Shown: positions 16,899 to 25,413 of the stretch, piece by piece
Position numbering within the stretch: the stretch's first letter is position 1
How the letters are laid out: the number at the start of each line of letters is the position of its first letter
The notes under the pieces: model-generated
Told to the model about the DNA's origin: nothing
What the model saw: only the letters and a program-made list of their open reading frames with translations
Database searches by the model: none
Assembly (NCBI RefSeq): GCF_026283945.1
Contig: NZ_JAPDPC010000001.1
Coordinates: 1,736,001 to 1,800,000 of the forward strand
Direction of reading: 5' to 3'
Source: Dyella humicola
Lineage (GTDB): Bacteria > Pseudomonadota > Gammaproteobacteria > Xanthomonadales > Rhodanobacteraceae
DNA length: 64,000 nt
Program-made: the position numbers and the translations under genes

Positions 16899-17728
16899 TG
16901 TCCGCGTTTGCCTGGGTGCTGGTCGATGGCGTATCCGTCCAGACGGTGTCCGCGTTCGATCGGGGGCTGTCCTATGGCGATGGGTTGTTCGAGACCATTC
17001 GCTTCGTAGACGGCGTGGCACCTTTGTGGTCGCGTCATATGCAGCGACTACATGAAAGCGGCGAGCGACTGCGACTGCCCGTACCCGACGCGGCGCTATT
17101 GCTGCGCGAGGCATGCGTCGTCGCGAAGGGCCTGGATCAAGCGGTCGTGCGTATCACCGTGACGCGCGGGCTAGGGGAGCGCGGTTACGCGCCGCCGACG
17201 TTGCCGCAACCCACCCGCATTGTCGCTGCCTTTGCGGCACCCGCCATGGCCGGCGACGCCTATGTTCACGGCATTTGCCTGCGCTGGTGTGAAACGCGTC
17301 TGGCTCGGCAGCCACGACTGGCGGGCATGAAACATCTCAATCGGCTGGAACAGGTGCTGGCGCGTGCGGAGTGGAGCGATCCCTCGATCACCGACGGCCT
17401 GCAATGCGATACCGATGGCAACGTCATCGCGGCCACCATGGCCAACCTGTTCGCGGTCATCGACGGCGTGCTCGTCACGCCTTCGGTAGAGCATTCCGGT
17501 GTGGCTGGCGTGGCGCGTGCCGAGATTCTGGCGAACCGGGCCGCTGCCCATGTCGGTGATATTTCTCGCAAAGACCTGCTGCGCGCTGACGAGGTCTTCC
17601 TCAGTTCGAGCGTCCGCGGCATCCTGCCGGTTCAGGCCGTGGACGATACCGTGTATGTTCCCGGCCCGGTCACCCGCGCCTTACAGCGTCATTGGCGCGG
17701 TCTGGGTTTCCCGATGGAGCAGGCATGA
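16898..17728 (+). CDS. pabC: Aminodeoxychorismate lyase
   Basis: A 276-residue PLP enzyme of fold type IV that splits aminodeoxychorismate to p-aminobenzoate and pyruvate. Motifs: FDRGLSYGDGLFETIR near the start, Lys145 in AGMKHLNRLEQ as the PLP lysine, and ATMANLFAV and EVFLSSSVRGILPV. ATG 16898 overlaps the pabB stop (TGATG); ATGA links its end to mltG. pabC-mltG-tmk-holB is a conserved series. Confidence 0.93.
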   Translation: MSAFAWVLVDGVSVQTVSAFDRGLSYGDGLFETIRFVDGVAPLWSRHMQRLHESGERLRLPVPDAALLLREACVVAKGLDQAVVRITVTRGLGERGYAPPTLPQPTRIVAAFAAPAMAGDAYVHGICLRWCETRLARQPRLAGMKHLNRLEQVLARAEWSDPSITDGLQCDTDGNVIAATMANLFAVIDGVLVTPSVEHSGVAGVARAEILANRAAAHVGDISRKDLLRADEVFLSSSVRGILPVQAVDDTVYVPGPVTRALQRHWRGLGFPMEQA

Positions 17729-18762
17729 GTCGAGACAAGATGCAGGGGCGCGTGCGTTGGCGCGCACTGTTCGTACTGGTGTTGCTGGCCGTGGCCGGCG
17801 CCTTGATCTATGGATGGCTGGATTTCGAGCGCTTTGCTCGCACGCCGCTGGCGGTGACAGCGCAGACCCCGAGCATCGACGTGGGCCGCGGCAGCAGTCT
17901 TCGCGACGTGGTGGGTCAGCTACGCGAGGAACACGTCACTTCGGTCGGGCCGCTCTACTGGCGCGTGCTTGCCGAGCAACTGCGCGTGGCGGGGCGTTTG
18001 CATGCGGGTGAATACGCACTCATCGTGGGTATGACCCCGCGCGAACTGCTGCTCAATATGGCGGCGGGCAAGGTGCTGCAACGCAACTTCACCATCGTCG
18101 ATGGCTGGAATTTCCGCGACCTGCGCCAGGCGCTGGCCAAGGCCGACCGCCTGCGCCAGGACGGTGCCGGGCTGGATGACGCGGCCTTGATGGCCAAGCT
18201 CGGTGCCGATGGCGAGATGCCGGAAGGGCGCTTCCTGCCCGAGACCTATGCCTACGTGAAGGGCGATAGCGATCTGGACATCCTGCGCCGTGCGCATGTC
18301 GCGATGGGCAAGATGCTCGATACGCTGTGGGCCCAGCGCGACAAGAATGTGCCGTTGGCTACGCCGTATGACGCCTTGATCCTGGCCTCCATCGTGGAGA
18401 AGGAGACCGGTCGTGCGGATGAGCGTCCGCGCATCGCTGGCGTATTCGTGCGCCGTCTTCAGGATCACATGCTGCTGCAGACCGACCCCACGGTGATCTA
18501 CGGCATGGGCGAGTCGTATACGGGGAGTATCCACAAGGTGGACCTCACTACGGACACGCCGTACAACACCTATACCCGTCCCGGCTTACCGCCAACGCCG
18601 ATTGCCATGCCCGGCAAGCCGGCCATCGAGGCCGCGCTGCACCCGGCAGACGGCACCGAGCTGTATTTCGTGTCCCGTGGCGACGGCAGCCACGCGTTCT
18701 CCAGTACGCTGGACGAACACAATCGCAACGTCGCCTGCTACCAACTGAAGCGCTGCCCATGA
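17725..18762 (+). CDS. mltG: Endolytic murein transglycosylase
   Basis: A 345-residue inner-membrane lytic transglycosylase (YceG) thought to end nascent glycan chains. One N-terminal membrane segment (ALFVLVLLAVAGALIYGWL, about residues 14-32), a LysM-like module, then the catalytic core with Glu225 in ASIVEKETGR, followed by QTDPTVIYGMG, TPYNTYTRPGLPPTPI and HAFSSTLDEHN, all family hallmarks. Start ATG 17725 forms ATGA with the pabC stop; the end forms ATGA with tmk. Confidence 0.95.
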   Translation: MSRDKMQGRVRWRALFVLVLLAVAGALIYGWLDFERFARTPLAVTAQTPSIDVGRGSSLRDVVGQLREEHVTSVGPLYWRVLAEQLRVAGRLHAGEYALIVGMTPRELLLNMAAGKVLQRNFTIVDGWNFRDLRQALAKADRLRQDGAGLDDAALMAKLGADGEMPEGRFLPETYAYVKGDSDLDILRRAHVAMGKMLDTLWAQRDKNVPLATPYDALILASIVEKETGRADERPRIAGVFVRRLQDHMLLQTDPTVIYGMGESYTGSIHKVDLTTDTPYNTYTRPGLPPTPIAMPGKPAIEAALHPADGTELYFVSRGDGSHAFSSTLDEHNRNVACYQLKRCP

Positions 18763-18803
18763 CCCCAAGCGGTATGATCCCAGGCGGTATGACTCCACGC
18801 GGC
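18759..18803 (+). repeat. Three in-frame 15-nt tandem repeats at the tmk start
   Basis: Three 15-nt units (18759-18773, 18774-18788, 18789-18803) each begin with ATG and encode MTPSG, MIPGG and MTPRG. They give three alternative start codons for tmk and look like a recent slippage expansion. Confidence 0.8.
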
Positions 18804-19424
18804 AAGTTCATCTCGCTCGAGGGAGGTGAAGGTGCCGGCAAGAGCACCTTGCTAGCCGGGCTCCATAAACACCTGATGGGGCTGGGCGTAGATCTGGTGC
18901 AGACGCGTGAGCCTGGCGGCACGCCGCTGGGCGAGGCGGTGCGCAGCATCGTGCTCGATCCGGCGCGCGGCGACATGAGCGCCGAGTCGGAGCTGTTGCT
19001 GATGTTCGCTTCGCGCGCGCAGCTGGTGCGCGAATGCATCGAGCCGGCCCTGACCGCCGGCCGCTGGGTACTGTGCGACCGTTTCACCGATGCCAGCTTT
19101 GCCTATCAGGGCGGTGGCCGTGGCATGCCGTTGGAGCGCATTGCCGAGCTGGAGCGCTGGGCGACCAACGGACTCAAGCCAGACCTCACCTTGCTGCTCG
19201 ATCTTCCGGTGGCCGACGGGCGCGCGCGTGCCGCCGGTCGTGGTGCGGCCGATCGCATCGAAGTCGAAGCCGATGCATTTTTCGAACGCGTGCGCGCCGC
19301 TTATCGCGCGCGCGCCGTTGCCGAGCCAGCCCGTTTTCGCGTGATCGATGCCAGCCTTTCACCGGCGCACGTGCTGCAGGCAGCTGTGGCCGCCACGGCC
19401 CACCTGTTTGGAGCGGCGGCATGA
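18759..19424 (+). CDS. tmk: Thymidylate kinase
   Basis: A 221-residue dTMP kinase for dTTP synthesis. P-loop EGGEGAGKSTLL, DR motif LCDRFTDASFAYQGGGRG, and DLTLLLDLPV. The first ATG (18759) overlaps the mltG stop as ATGA, but the third in-frame ATG (18789) gives the usual family N-terminus (MTPRGKFISLEG). The extra residues come from the 15-nt tandem repeats, so the true start is uncertain. The stop overlaps holB (ATGA). Confidence 0.94.
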   Translation: MTPSGMIPGGMTPRGKFISLEGGEGAGKSTLLAGLHKHLMGLGVDLVQTREPGGTPLGEAVRSIVLDPARGDMSAESELLLMFASRAQLVRECIEPALTAGRWVLCDRFTDASFAYQGGGRGMPLERIAELERWATNGLKPDLTLLLDLPVADGRARAAGRGAADRIEVEADAFFERVRAAYRARAVAEPARFRVIDASLSPAHVLQAAVAATAHLFGAAA

Positions 19425-20356
19425 ACGCGATGCCCTGGCACGCCGAGCACTGGTCCCGCTTGCAGTCGCGCCGTGCGCGCGATGCCATGCCGCATGCTTT
19501 GTTGCTGTGTGGGCCGGAGGGCTTGGGCAAGCGCGGGTTCATGCGTCGTTTTGCGCAGGGCTTGCTGTGCACACAGCCGCAGGATGGCGATGCCTGTGGA
19601 CGCTGTCGCAGCTGCCAGTTGTTCGTCGCCGGTACGCACCCGGATTTTGCCGTGCTGAGTTTTGGTTTGCGCAAGGATGGCGTTGAGCGGAGCGAAATCG
19701 TGGTTGATCAGATTCGCGAACTGTCGGCCCGCCTGTCCATGTCCAGTCAGTTTGGCGGGTGGCAGATCGTCTGCATCGATCCGGCCGATGCCATGAATGC
19801 GGCCGCAGCCAACGCCTTGCTCAAGACGCTGGAAGAACCCTCGCAACAGACCTTGCTGATGCTGGTGGCCGACGCGCCATGGCGGTTGCCGCAAACCATT
19901 CGCAGTCGCTGCCAGCGCATCGAGTTCCAGTTGCCATCGCGAGAAGACGCACTCGGCTGGTTGCAACAGGCTGGCGTGAGCGATGCCGCTTCGGCGCTCG
20001 ATGCGGCAGGGGGCAACCCAGGACTTGCGCGCGCGTGGGTGGATGCGGGCGCCCTGGCTCGAAGGCAGGAAGTGCGCAAGGACCTGTCCGCGCTTGCGGC
20101 GGGGCGTGGCGAGGCGATGGAAGTGGCGCGCCGCTGGCTCGACAGCGAGCCCGAGCAGCGCTTGTGGTTCGCCGCCCAGGCCGTAGCCGACGAAGTGAAG
20201 TCGCGTGCCGGCGCCGCCGTCGGTCCGCTTGCGAGCGGTCTGGATGTCGAGGCGTTGGATCAGTGGTACATGTCGGCCAATCGCACGCGTGAATCCTTGC
20301 GAGGCCCGTTGCGTGGGGACCTCCTGTTGCTGGAATTGCTTGCTCGCTGGCGCTGA
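19421..20356 (+). CDS. holB: DNA polymerase III subunit delta'
   Basis: A 311-residue clamp-loader subunit. It has a degenerate P-loop GPEGLGKRGF (Ser/Thr after GK replaced by Arg), a zinc module CGRCRSCQLF preceded by another Cys, VDQIRELSARLS, and the SRC-type ANALLKTLEEPS and TIRSRCQRIEF. ATG 19421 overlaps the tmk stop; long upstream frames are only tmk in another frame. In most relatives pilZ follows closely; here a glycosyltransferase and a PIG-L gene come between. Confidence 0.92.
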   Translation: MNAMPWHAEHWSRLQSRRARDAMPHALLLCGPEGLGKRGFMRRFAQGLLCTQPQDGDACGRCRSCQLFVAGTHPDFAVLSFGLRKDGVERSEIVVDQIRELSARLSMSSQFGGWQIVCIDPADAMNAAAANALLKTLEEPSQQTLLMLVADAPWRLPQTIRSRCQRIEFQLPSREDALGWLQQAGVSDAASALDAAGGNPGLARAWVDAGALARRQEVRKDLSALAAGRGEAMEVARRWLDSEPEQRLWFAAQAVADEVKSRAGAAVGPLASGLDVEALDQWYMSANRTRESLRGPLRGDLLLLELLARWR

Positions 20357-20436
20357 TGGCGCGCACTTAGGCGCCTGAAAGCGGCGCTTGATAGCAGGGA
20401 AAGCTGGCAGACAGGACGTCTGCCTAGGCTTGCGGG

Positions 20437-22062
20437 ATGAAGTCCCCGCTGCCGCAACGTGTCCCTGTTTGGCCCTGGCTATCTCTCCTGCTCCTGCTGG
20501 TGCTCCGGCTGGTGTGGTTGAACGCGTACACGCTCAATTCCGATGAGGCCCAGCATGCCCACGTGTCGTGGGCGTGGACGCAGGGGCTGTTGCCGTATCG
20601 GGATGTTTTCGATAACCACGGCCCCTTGTTTGGTTGGTTGCACTCGCCGCTATTGACCTTGCTCGATGGGCGAGCCGACGTGCTGACCTGGCTGCGTCTG
20701 GCCATGCAGGTCTGGTATGTCGTGGCGGTCGGCGCTGTCGGCTGGATGGGGCTGCGTCTGTATGGCTGGCGTGTAGCCGTGGTCGCCATGCTCGTCGCCG
20801 GATTGTTTCCCCGTTTCTTCATCGTGAGCGGGCAGTTTCGTACGGACGACCTGTGGACAGCCATGTGGCTTGCTGGCCTCGCCTGCGTGGTCGGTGCACG
20901 TGCGCGAACCTGGCGCTATTTCGCGGCTGGATTGCTGGTCGGCTGCGCCCTCTCGGTGTCGCAGAAGACGCTTGTGTTGGTGGTCACCGCCTTGGCGGCG
21001 GCAGCCGTGGTCCGGTTGATACAGCCGACAGACTCTGCACCGGGCGGACGGCGGCGCTGGGCTGCGGCAGGAGTGGGCCTGCTGCTTGTCCCGGCCATCT
21101 TCGTCGGCTGGTTCGCCTGGCATGACGCGCTGAGCGACGTTTGGTACGGTCTGGCCGGTTACAACGTGGGCGGTGCGAAAAAGCGCCACGCCGCGCTGAA
21201 CCTGCTCTGGTTCCTGGTGCTGGCGGGGGCGATGGTTGCCGTGGCGGCGCGTGCAATCCGTCAGCGCGGGTTGCGAGATTTTGACTGGCCGGTTTTTCTT
21301 GCCTTGCAGAGCGGTCTGTACCTCCTGTTGATCTGGTTTGTCTGGCCGTTGATCACCAAGCAGGATTTCCTGCCCGCCGTTCCATTGTTGGTCCTGGTGG
21401 CGTGCGGTTGGGCCTCGCACTGGGGCTGGTTGAGCACGCGGCCGGGACTTCGTCGTGCCTTGGTCGTCCTGATCCTTGGCGGTGAACTGGTGACGGTCAT
21501 CGCTTATGCGCCGCCCTGGCAGGACAATCTGGCACCGCAGCGCGCCGAGCTGGCGTTGGTACTCCGCTACACGGACAAGACTGATACGGTGATGGATACC
21601 AAGGGCGAGTCGATTTTTCGCGCGCGTCCGTACTACCCCGTGCTGGAAAGCCTCGCCATGCGCCGGTTGCGGCGTGGGGAAATGGCAGACACGATCGTTG
21701 ACGAGCTGGTGAGTCATTGCACCATGATGACGACGGCTCATCGCCTGCCTGCTGCGAGCAAGCATTTCCTGGAGGGCAATTATGTGGCGGCGGGTCCGAA
21801 TGTGTGGGTGGCAGGACGCATGCTTTCCTCGCGCTCGGTAGATCAGGTCATCGACGTGGCGTTGCCGGGCGACTACGTGCTGACCGACGGGCGGGCGCGT
21901 CTGCGCGCGAGCCTGGATGGTGCACCGGACGCCGACCACTGGTTTCTTGATCGAGGCCGCCACCATTTGGAGGTGACTGAGGGGGCGCCAGTAGCCCTGG
22001 TCTGGAGCAAGGCGTTTGACCGCGGCTGGCGGCCGCTTTCGCCTCATGGAGAGGGCGGCTGA
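20437..22062 (+). CDS. GT-C fold membrane glycosyltransferase (GT39/GT83-like)
   Basis: A 541-residue polytopic protein with about ten hydrophobic segments and a soluble C-terminal ~170 residues. The first loop has TLNSDEAQHAHVSWAWTQG, with the NSDE acidic motif of polyprenyl-P-sugar-dependent transferases, then DVFDNHGPLFGWLHSP. It differs from the transferase at 6.9 kb. The PIG-L deacetylase follows at once (ATG 2 nt after this stop), so the two likely act on one glycan or glycolipid. Donor and acceptor unknown. Confidence 0.82.
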   Translation: MKSPLPQRVPVWPWLSLLLLLVLRLVWLNAYTLNSDEAQHAHVSWAWTQGLLPYRDVFDNHGPLFGWLHSPLLTLLDGRADVLTWLRLAMQVWYVVAVGAVGWMGLRLYGWRVAVVAMLVAGLFPRFFIVSGQFRTDDLWTAMWLAGLACVVGARARTWRYFAAGLLVGCALSVSQKTLVLVVTALAAAAVVRLIQPTDSAPGGRRRWAAAGVGLLLVPAIFVGWFAWHDALSDVWYGLAGYNVGGAKKRHAALNLLWFLVLAGAMVAVAARAIRQRGLRDFDWPVFLALQSGLYLLLIWFVWPLITKQDFLPAVPLLVLVACGWASHWGWLSTRPGLRRALVVLILGGELVTVIAYAPPWQDNLAPQRAELALVLRYTDKTDTVMDTKGESIFRARPYYPVLESLAMRRLRRGEMADTIVDELVSHCTMMTTAHRLPAASKHFLEGNYVAAGPNVWVAGRMLSSRSVDQVIDVALPGDYVLTDGRARLRASLDGAPDADHWFLDRGRHHLEVTEGAPVALVWSKAFDRGWRPLSPHGEGG

Positions 22063-22063
22063 T

Positions 22064-22993
22064 ATGGCGTTGAGTCTCAACGCCGACACACGCTTGCTGG
22101 TGGTGGCACCTCATCCTGATGACGAGTCGATTGCGACGGGCGAACTGATCCAGCAGGTGCGAGAGTCGGGCGGTGACGTCCAAATCCTGCTGCTGACGAA
22201 TGGTGACAACAACCCCTGGCCACAGCGTTGGGTGGAGCGGCGCCTGCGTATTGGTACCGACGAGCGCCGCCGCTGGGGTGAGCGTCGACGCGGCGAAGTG
22301 GAGCGCGCGTTGCGTCAGCTGGGTGTGGATCCTGTCGCCTTGCATCCGCTGGGCTGGCCCGACATGGGCATCACCGAGCGGTTATTCGAGGACTTCATCC
22401 CGGCGGTATCTGCCTTGACCGCCTGCCTCGCTGCGTGTCGGCCGAATCTGGTCGCGATGCCGGCGCTGGGTGACCACCATCCGGATCACGGGGCCGCCCA
22501 CGTGCTGGTTCGCCTGGCGGTCTCGCAGTGGCAAGGCGGCGCCCCGGAGATGCTTGCCTATCTGGTTCACGGCCGTGAAGACGAGGTGACGGGCAGGGTG
22601 AAGCTCGACTCCTCGGTCGGGCTGCATGCCAACAAGCTCGCGGCACTGGCCTGCCATCAAAGCCAGATGGCGCTCAGCGGCAAACGCATGCGCCGTCTTG
22701 CCGACCGCGCCGAGCGCTATCAGTCGATCAAAGAGGGTGCCGCCGGCATGGCTGCACCGGTGCTGCCCTGGGTTCCGTCCGCAGCGCTGCATCCCTGGCT
22801 TCGCCTGACCGTGGTGGATAGCCGCGGTGTCCACGATTGGCCCTGGTCCAAGGCACCCATCAGCCAGGACGGACAAGGGAGGTACGTGCTGCACGGCGTG
22901 GCCGCGGGGGACCCGAGCCCTGCTTTCGCCAAGCTGCATATGTATGTGCCGTCGCCATGGATCTTCGACCGCTGGGGTTGGTGCGAGCTCTAG
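22064..22993 (+). CDS. PIG-L family N-acetylglucosaminyl deacetylase
   Basis: A 309-residue zinc-dependent deacetylase. Zinc/base motif VVAPHPDDES (His17, Asp19, Asp20) and second His motif GDHHPDHGAAH near residues 137-147. After about residue 210 there is a C-terminal extension of unknown function (PWLRLTVVDSRG... SPWIFDRWGW). Start ATG 22064 follows the stop of the glycosyltransferase by one base; ATG 22046 inside that gene is an alternative. Relatives act on N-acetylglucosaminyl lipids, mycothiol precursors or antibiotic sugars; here LPS or a related glycan is a guess. Confidence 0.88.
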   Translation: MALSLNADTRLLVVAPHPDDESIATGELIQQVRESGGDVQILLLTNGDNNPWPQRWVERRLRIGTDERRRWGERRRGEVERALRQLGVDPVALHPLGWPDMGITERLFEDFIPAVSALTACLAACRPNLVAMPALGDHHPDHGAAHVLVRLAVSQWQGGAPEMLAYLVHGREDEVTGRVKLDSSVGLHANKLAALACHQSQMALSGKRMRRLADRAERYQSIKEGAAGMAAPVLPWVPSAALHPWLRLTVVDSRGVHDWPWSKAPISQDGQGRYVLHGVAAGDPSPAFAKLHMYVPSPWIFDRWGWCEL

Positions 22994-23061
22994 GAGTCCT
23001 GACGCGCCGTGCTGCGATGGAGTCGACTCCCGGCGACCATCACATTTCGTCGACAGGTCGC

Positions 23062-23091
23062 TTTACGCTCGGCCCCCGCGGTCGCTAGGAT
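23062..23091 (+). promoter_or_regulatory. Candidate promoter for pilZ
   Basis: TTTACG (23062-23067), 18-nt spacer, TAGGAT (23086-23091), 46 nt before the pilZ ATG. Boxes are moderate. Confidence 0.35.
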
Positions 23092-23136
23092 GCGCCTTAG
23101 GGGGCTGCCGCCCCAGCGGTTTGCAGGAGCACAGCA

Positions 23137-23493
23137 ATGAACCCGGCCATTGCCGCCCGCCAGGGCATCATTTCGTTGAAGATCAAGGACACGGCCGCGC
23201 TTTATAACGCGTACATGCCCTATCTGAAGCATGGCGGCCTGTTCGCGCCCACGGCCCAGCGCTATGCACTGGGTGACGAAGTAGTACTCCTGATCAATCT
23301 TACGGACGAGGGCGAGCGTCTGTCCGTGGCCGGCAAGGTCGTCTGGGTCACCCCGGTGGGTGCCCAGGGCAATCGCACCGCCGGCATCGGCGTGCAGTTC
23401 AACGAATCGTCCGATGGCGAAGTGGCCCGCATCCGGATCGAGAATATCCTTGCTGGCATGACCGGGTCCGAGCGTCCCACGCACACGATGTAA
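23137..23493 (+). CDS. pilZ: Type IV pilus assembly protein PilZ
   Basis: A 118-residue single PilZ domain protein needed for type IV pilus formation in relatives. It starts MNPAIAARQGIISLKIKD and has the PilZ-type barrel VVLLINLTDEGERLSVAGKVVWVTP (in part). The RxxxR arginines that bind cyclic di-GMP are missing, as in PilZ proper, so it is expected not to bind c-di-GMP. AGGAG precedes the ATG. Its place downstream of mltG-tmk-holB is conserved in many proteobacteria. Confidence 0.92.
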   Translation: MNPAIAARQGIISLKIKDTAALYNAYMPYLKHGGLFAPTAQRYALGDEVVLLINLTDEGERLSVAGKVVWVTPVGAQGNRTAGIGVQFNESSDGEVARIRIENILAGMTGSERPTHTM

Positions 23494-23567
23494 TTCCTTA
23501 CGCCGCCTGCGCTACCAAAGTCGCAGACGGCATGTGCGCAAAGTTGCCTGCAAATAGCCATCAAGGC

Positions 23568-23595
23568 TTGTTGTTGTTAAGCGCACTGATACAAT
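23568..23595 (+). promoter_or_regulatory. Candidate sigma-70 promoter of the nuo operon
   Basis: TTGTTG (23568-23573), 16-nt spacer, TACAAT (23590-23595), about 170 nt before the nuoA start. It is the best promoter match in the pilZ-nuoA gap; an imperfect hairpin at 23502-23531 precedes it. Confidence 0.5.
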
Positions 23596-23763
23596 GTCGC
23601 GATTCCCGACCTTGATCGTGGAAAGTCGGACGTTCGTGGCTCAAAAACGCGCGCGATCGTGGCGGATAGCCCATGGCCTTCATCGGCCTACCGAACCCAG
23701 TTGCCGGACCGTTTACCCCGACGGTCACTGATGCGCCATGAAGGCGCGGAGGTACGCTCCATC

Positions 23764-24120
23764 GTGCTTGCCGAATACTGGCCCATTCTGCTGTTCATCG
23801 GCGTCGCCGCCGGCCTAGGCGTGGTCCTGCTGGTCATTGGCCTGCTGGCCGGTCCGCGTCGTCCCGAAGCAGACAAGCTCTCGCCTTACGAGTGCGGCTT
23901 TGAAGCCTTCGAAGATGCGCGCATGCGCTTCGACGTGCGCTACTACCTGCTGGCGATCATCTTCATCATTTTCGATCTGGAAATCGCGTTCCTGTTCCCA
24001 TGGGCCGTGGTGTTCCAGAAGATCGGCCTGACCGCCCTCGTCGAGATGGCGCTGTTCCTGCTGCTGTTGGTTATTGGTTTTGCTTACGTGTGGAAGAAGG
24101 GAGCACTGGAATGGGAGTGA
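23764..24120 (+). CDS. nuoA: NADH-quinone oxidoreductase subunit A
   Basis: A 118-residue complex I membrane subunit with three membrane segments ([60 protein letters not shown]). The conserved loop [20 protein letters not shown] contains the Cys of the quinone-site loop. GTG 23764 is chosen: GGAGGT lies at 23748-23753 and the product begins at the family's [12 protein letters not shown] 23731 would add 11 residues. First of 14 nuo genes; its end overlaps nuoB by 10 nt. Confidence 0.93.
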   Translation: MLAEYWPILLFIGVAAGLGVVLLVIGLLAGPRRPEADKLSPYECGFEAFEDARMRFDVRYYLLAIIFIIFDLEIAFLFPWAVVFQKIGLTALVEMALFLLLLVIGFAYVWKKGALEWE

Positions 24121-24668
24121 TCTCGTCGCTCGATCGGGTGATGCACAACCCGCAGCCGTTGAACCTGGTGGACGACATCCTGCGTCCGGTCGAGGACAAC
24201 CCGATCATGCAGCGTGGCTTTGCCACCACCAGTGTCGATGCGCTGATGAACTGGGCACGCACCGGTTCGATGTGGCCGATGACGTTCGGGCTCGCCTGCT
24301 GCGCCGTGGAGATGATGCATGCCGGTGCCGCGCGACTGGACCTTGACCGCTACGGCGTGATCTTCCGTCCCAGCCCGCGCCAGTCCGACGTGATGATCGT
24401 AGCCGGCACCCTGGTCAACAAGATGGCTCCCGCGCTGCGCAAGGTCTATGACCAGATGCCGGAGCCGAAGTGGGTCATTTCGATGGGTAGCTGCGCCAAT
24501 GGCGGCGGCTATTACCACTACTCCTATTCCGTGGTGCGCGGCTGTGACCGCATTGTGCCGGTGGACATCTACGTGCCGGGCTGCCCGCCGACGGCGGAAG
24601 CGTTGATCCACGGCATTTTGCAGTTGCAGAAGAAGATCCGTCGTACCAACACCATCGCGCGTTCCTGA
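24111..24668 (+). CDS. nuoB: NADH-quinone oxidoreductase subunit B
   Basis: A 185-residue subunit that holds the N2 [4Fe-4S] cluster next to the quinone site. Ligands: the tandem Cys63-Cys64 in [11 protein letters not shown], Cys128 in [10 protein letters not shown] and Cys158 in [14 protein letters not shown] 24111 gives a 10-nt overlap with nuoA; AAGGGA is just upstream. Length is standard for the family. Confidence 0.97.
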   Translation: MGVISSLDRVMHNPQPLNLVDDILRPVEDNPIMQRGFATTSVDALMNWARTGSMWPMTFGLACCAVEMMHAGAARLDLDRYGVIFRPSPRQSDVMIVAGTLVNKMAPALRKVYDQMPEPKWVISMGSCANGGGYYHYSYSVVRGCDRIVPVDIYVPGCPPTAEALIHGILQLQKKIRRTNTIARS

Positions 24669-24682
24669 GGACGCAGCCAGCC

Positions 24683-25411
24683 ATGACTGATACACCATCG
24701 AACTCGCTGGCCGAGCGCCTGTCTGCGCGATTCGGCGAAACGCTGTCGATCAACATCGTACGCAACGAAGTGACCGCCGAGGTCGCTGCGGCCGATCTGC
24801 TCGCGGTGGCTACCGCCCTGCGCGACGAAGCGGCGTTCAGCTTCCGTCTGCCGATCGACGTGTGTGGCATCGACTATATGGGCTACGGCCAGACCGAGTG
24901 GGACACCGAGACCGTATCCGGTACCGGCTTCTCGCGCGGTGTGGAAGGCGAAGCGATGGGTCGCTTCACCTGGGCCGATCGTCCACGTGCCGATAGCCAG
25001 CCGCGCCGTTTCGCTGCCGTGATCCATCTGCTTTCGCTGGAGCACAACCATCGCCTGCGTTTGCGCGTGTTCTGCGAAGACGACACGCTGCCGATGGTAC
25101 CGTCGCTCACCGGCATCTGGCCGGGCGTGAACTGGTTCGAGCGTGAAGCGTTCGACCTGTACGGCATCGTGTTCGAAGGCCACCCGGACCTGCGCCGCAT
25201 CCTGACCGACTACGGTTTCGTGGGCCATCCGTTCCGCAAGGATTTCCCGCTGATCGGCAACGTCGAAGTTCGCTACGACCCCGAGCAGAAGCGCGTGGTG
25301 TACGAGCCCGTGTCGATCGAGCCGCGCGTGCTGGTGCCGCGCGTGATCCGTGATGACGCCGACCTGGTCCAGGCCAAGGCCGAGTCCGCCGACAAATGGC
25401 GGGAGAATTGA
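24683..25411 (+). CDS. nuoC: NADH-quinone oxidoreductase subunit C
   Basis: A 242-residue peripheral-arm subunit (30-kDa type), here separate from NuoD and not fused as in E. coli. Family signature [20 protein letters not shown] followed by the [14 protein letters not shown] region and [11 protein letters not shown]. It starts [19 protein letters not shown]. It contacts NuoB, NuoD and NuoI in the connecting module. It ends 2 nt before the nuoD ATG. Confidence 0.96.
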   Translation: MTDTPSNSLAERLSARFGETLSINIVRNEVTAEVAAADLLAVATALRDEAAFSFRLPIDVCGIDYMGYGQTEWDTETVSGTGFSRGVEGEAMGRFTWADRPRADSQPRRFAAVIHLLSLEHNHRLRLRVFCEDDTLPMVPSLTGIWPGVNWFEREAFDLYGIVFEGHPDLRRILTDYGFVGHPFRKDFPLIGNVEVRYDPEQKRVVYEPVSIEPRVLVPRVIRDDADLVQAKAESADKWREN

Positions 25412-25413
25412 GC

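Noticed and set aside
23502-23531. Hairpin after pilZ as a terminator
   Set aside because: Stem has a central mismatch and a 10-nt loop, and no T run follows; noted only with the nuo promoter.
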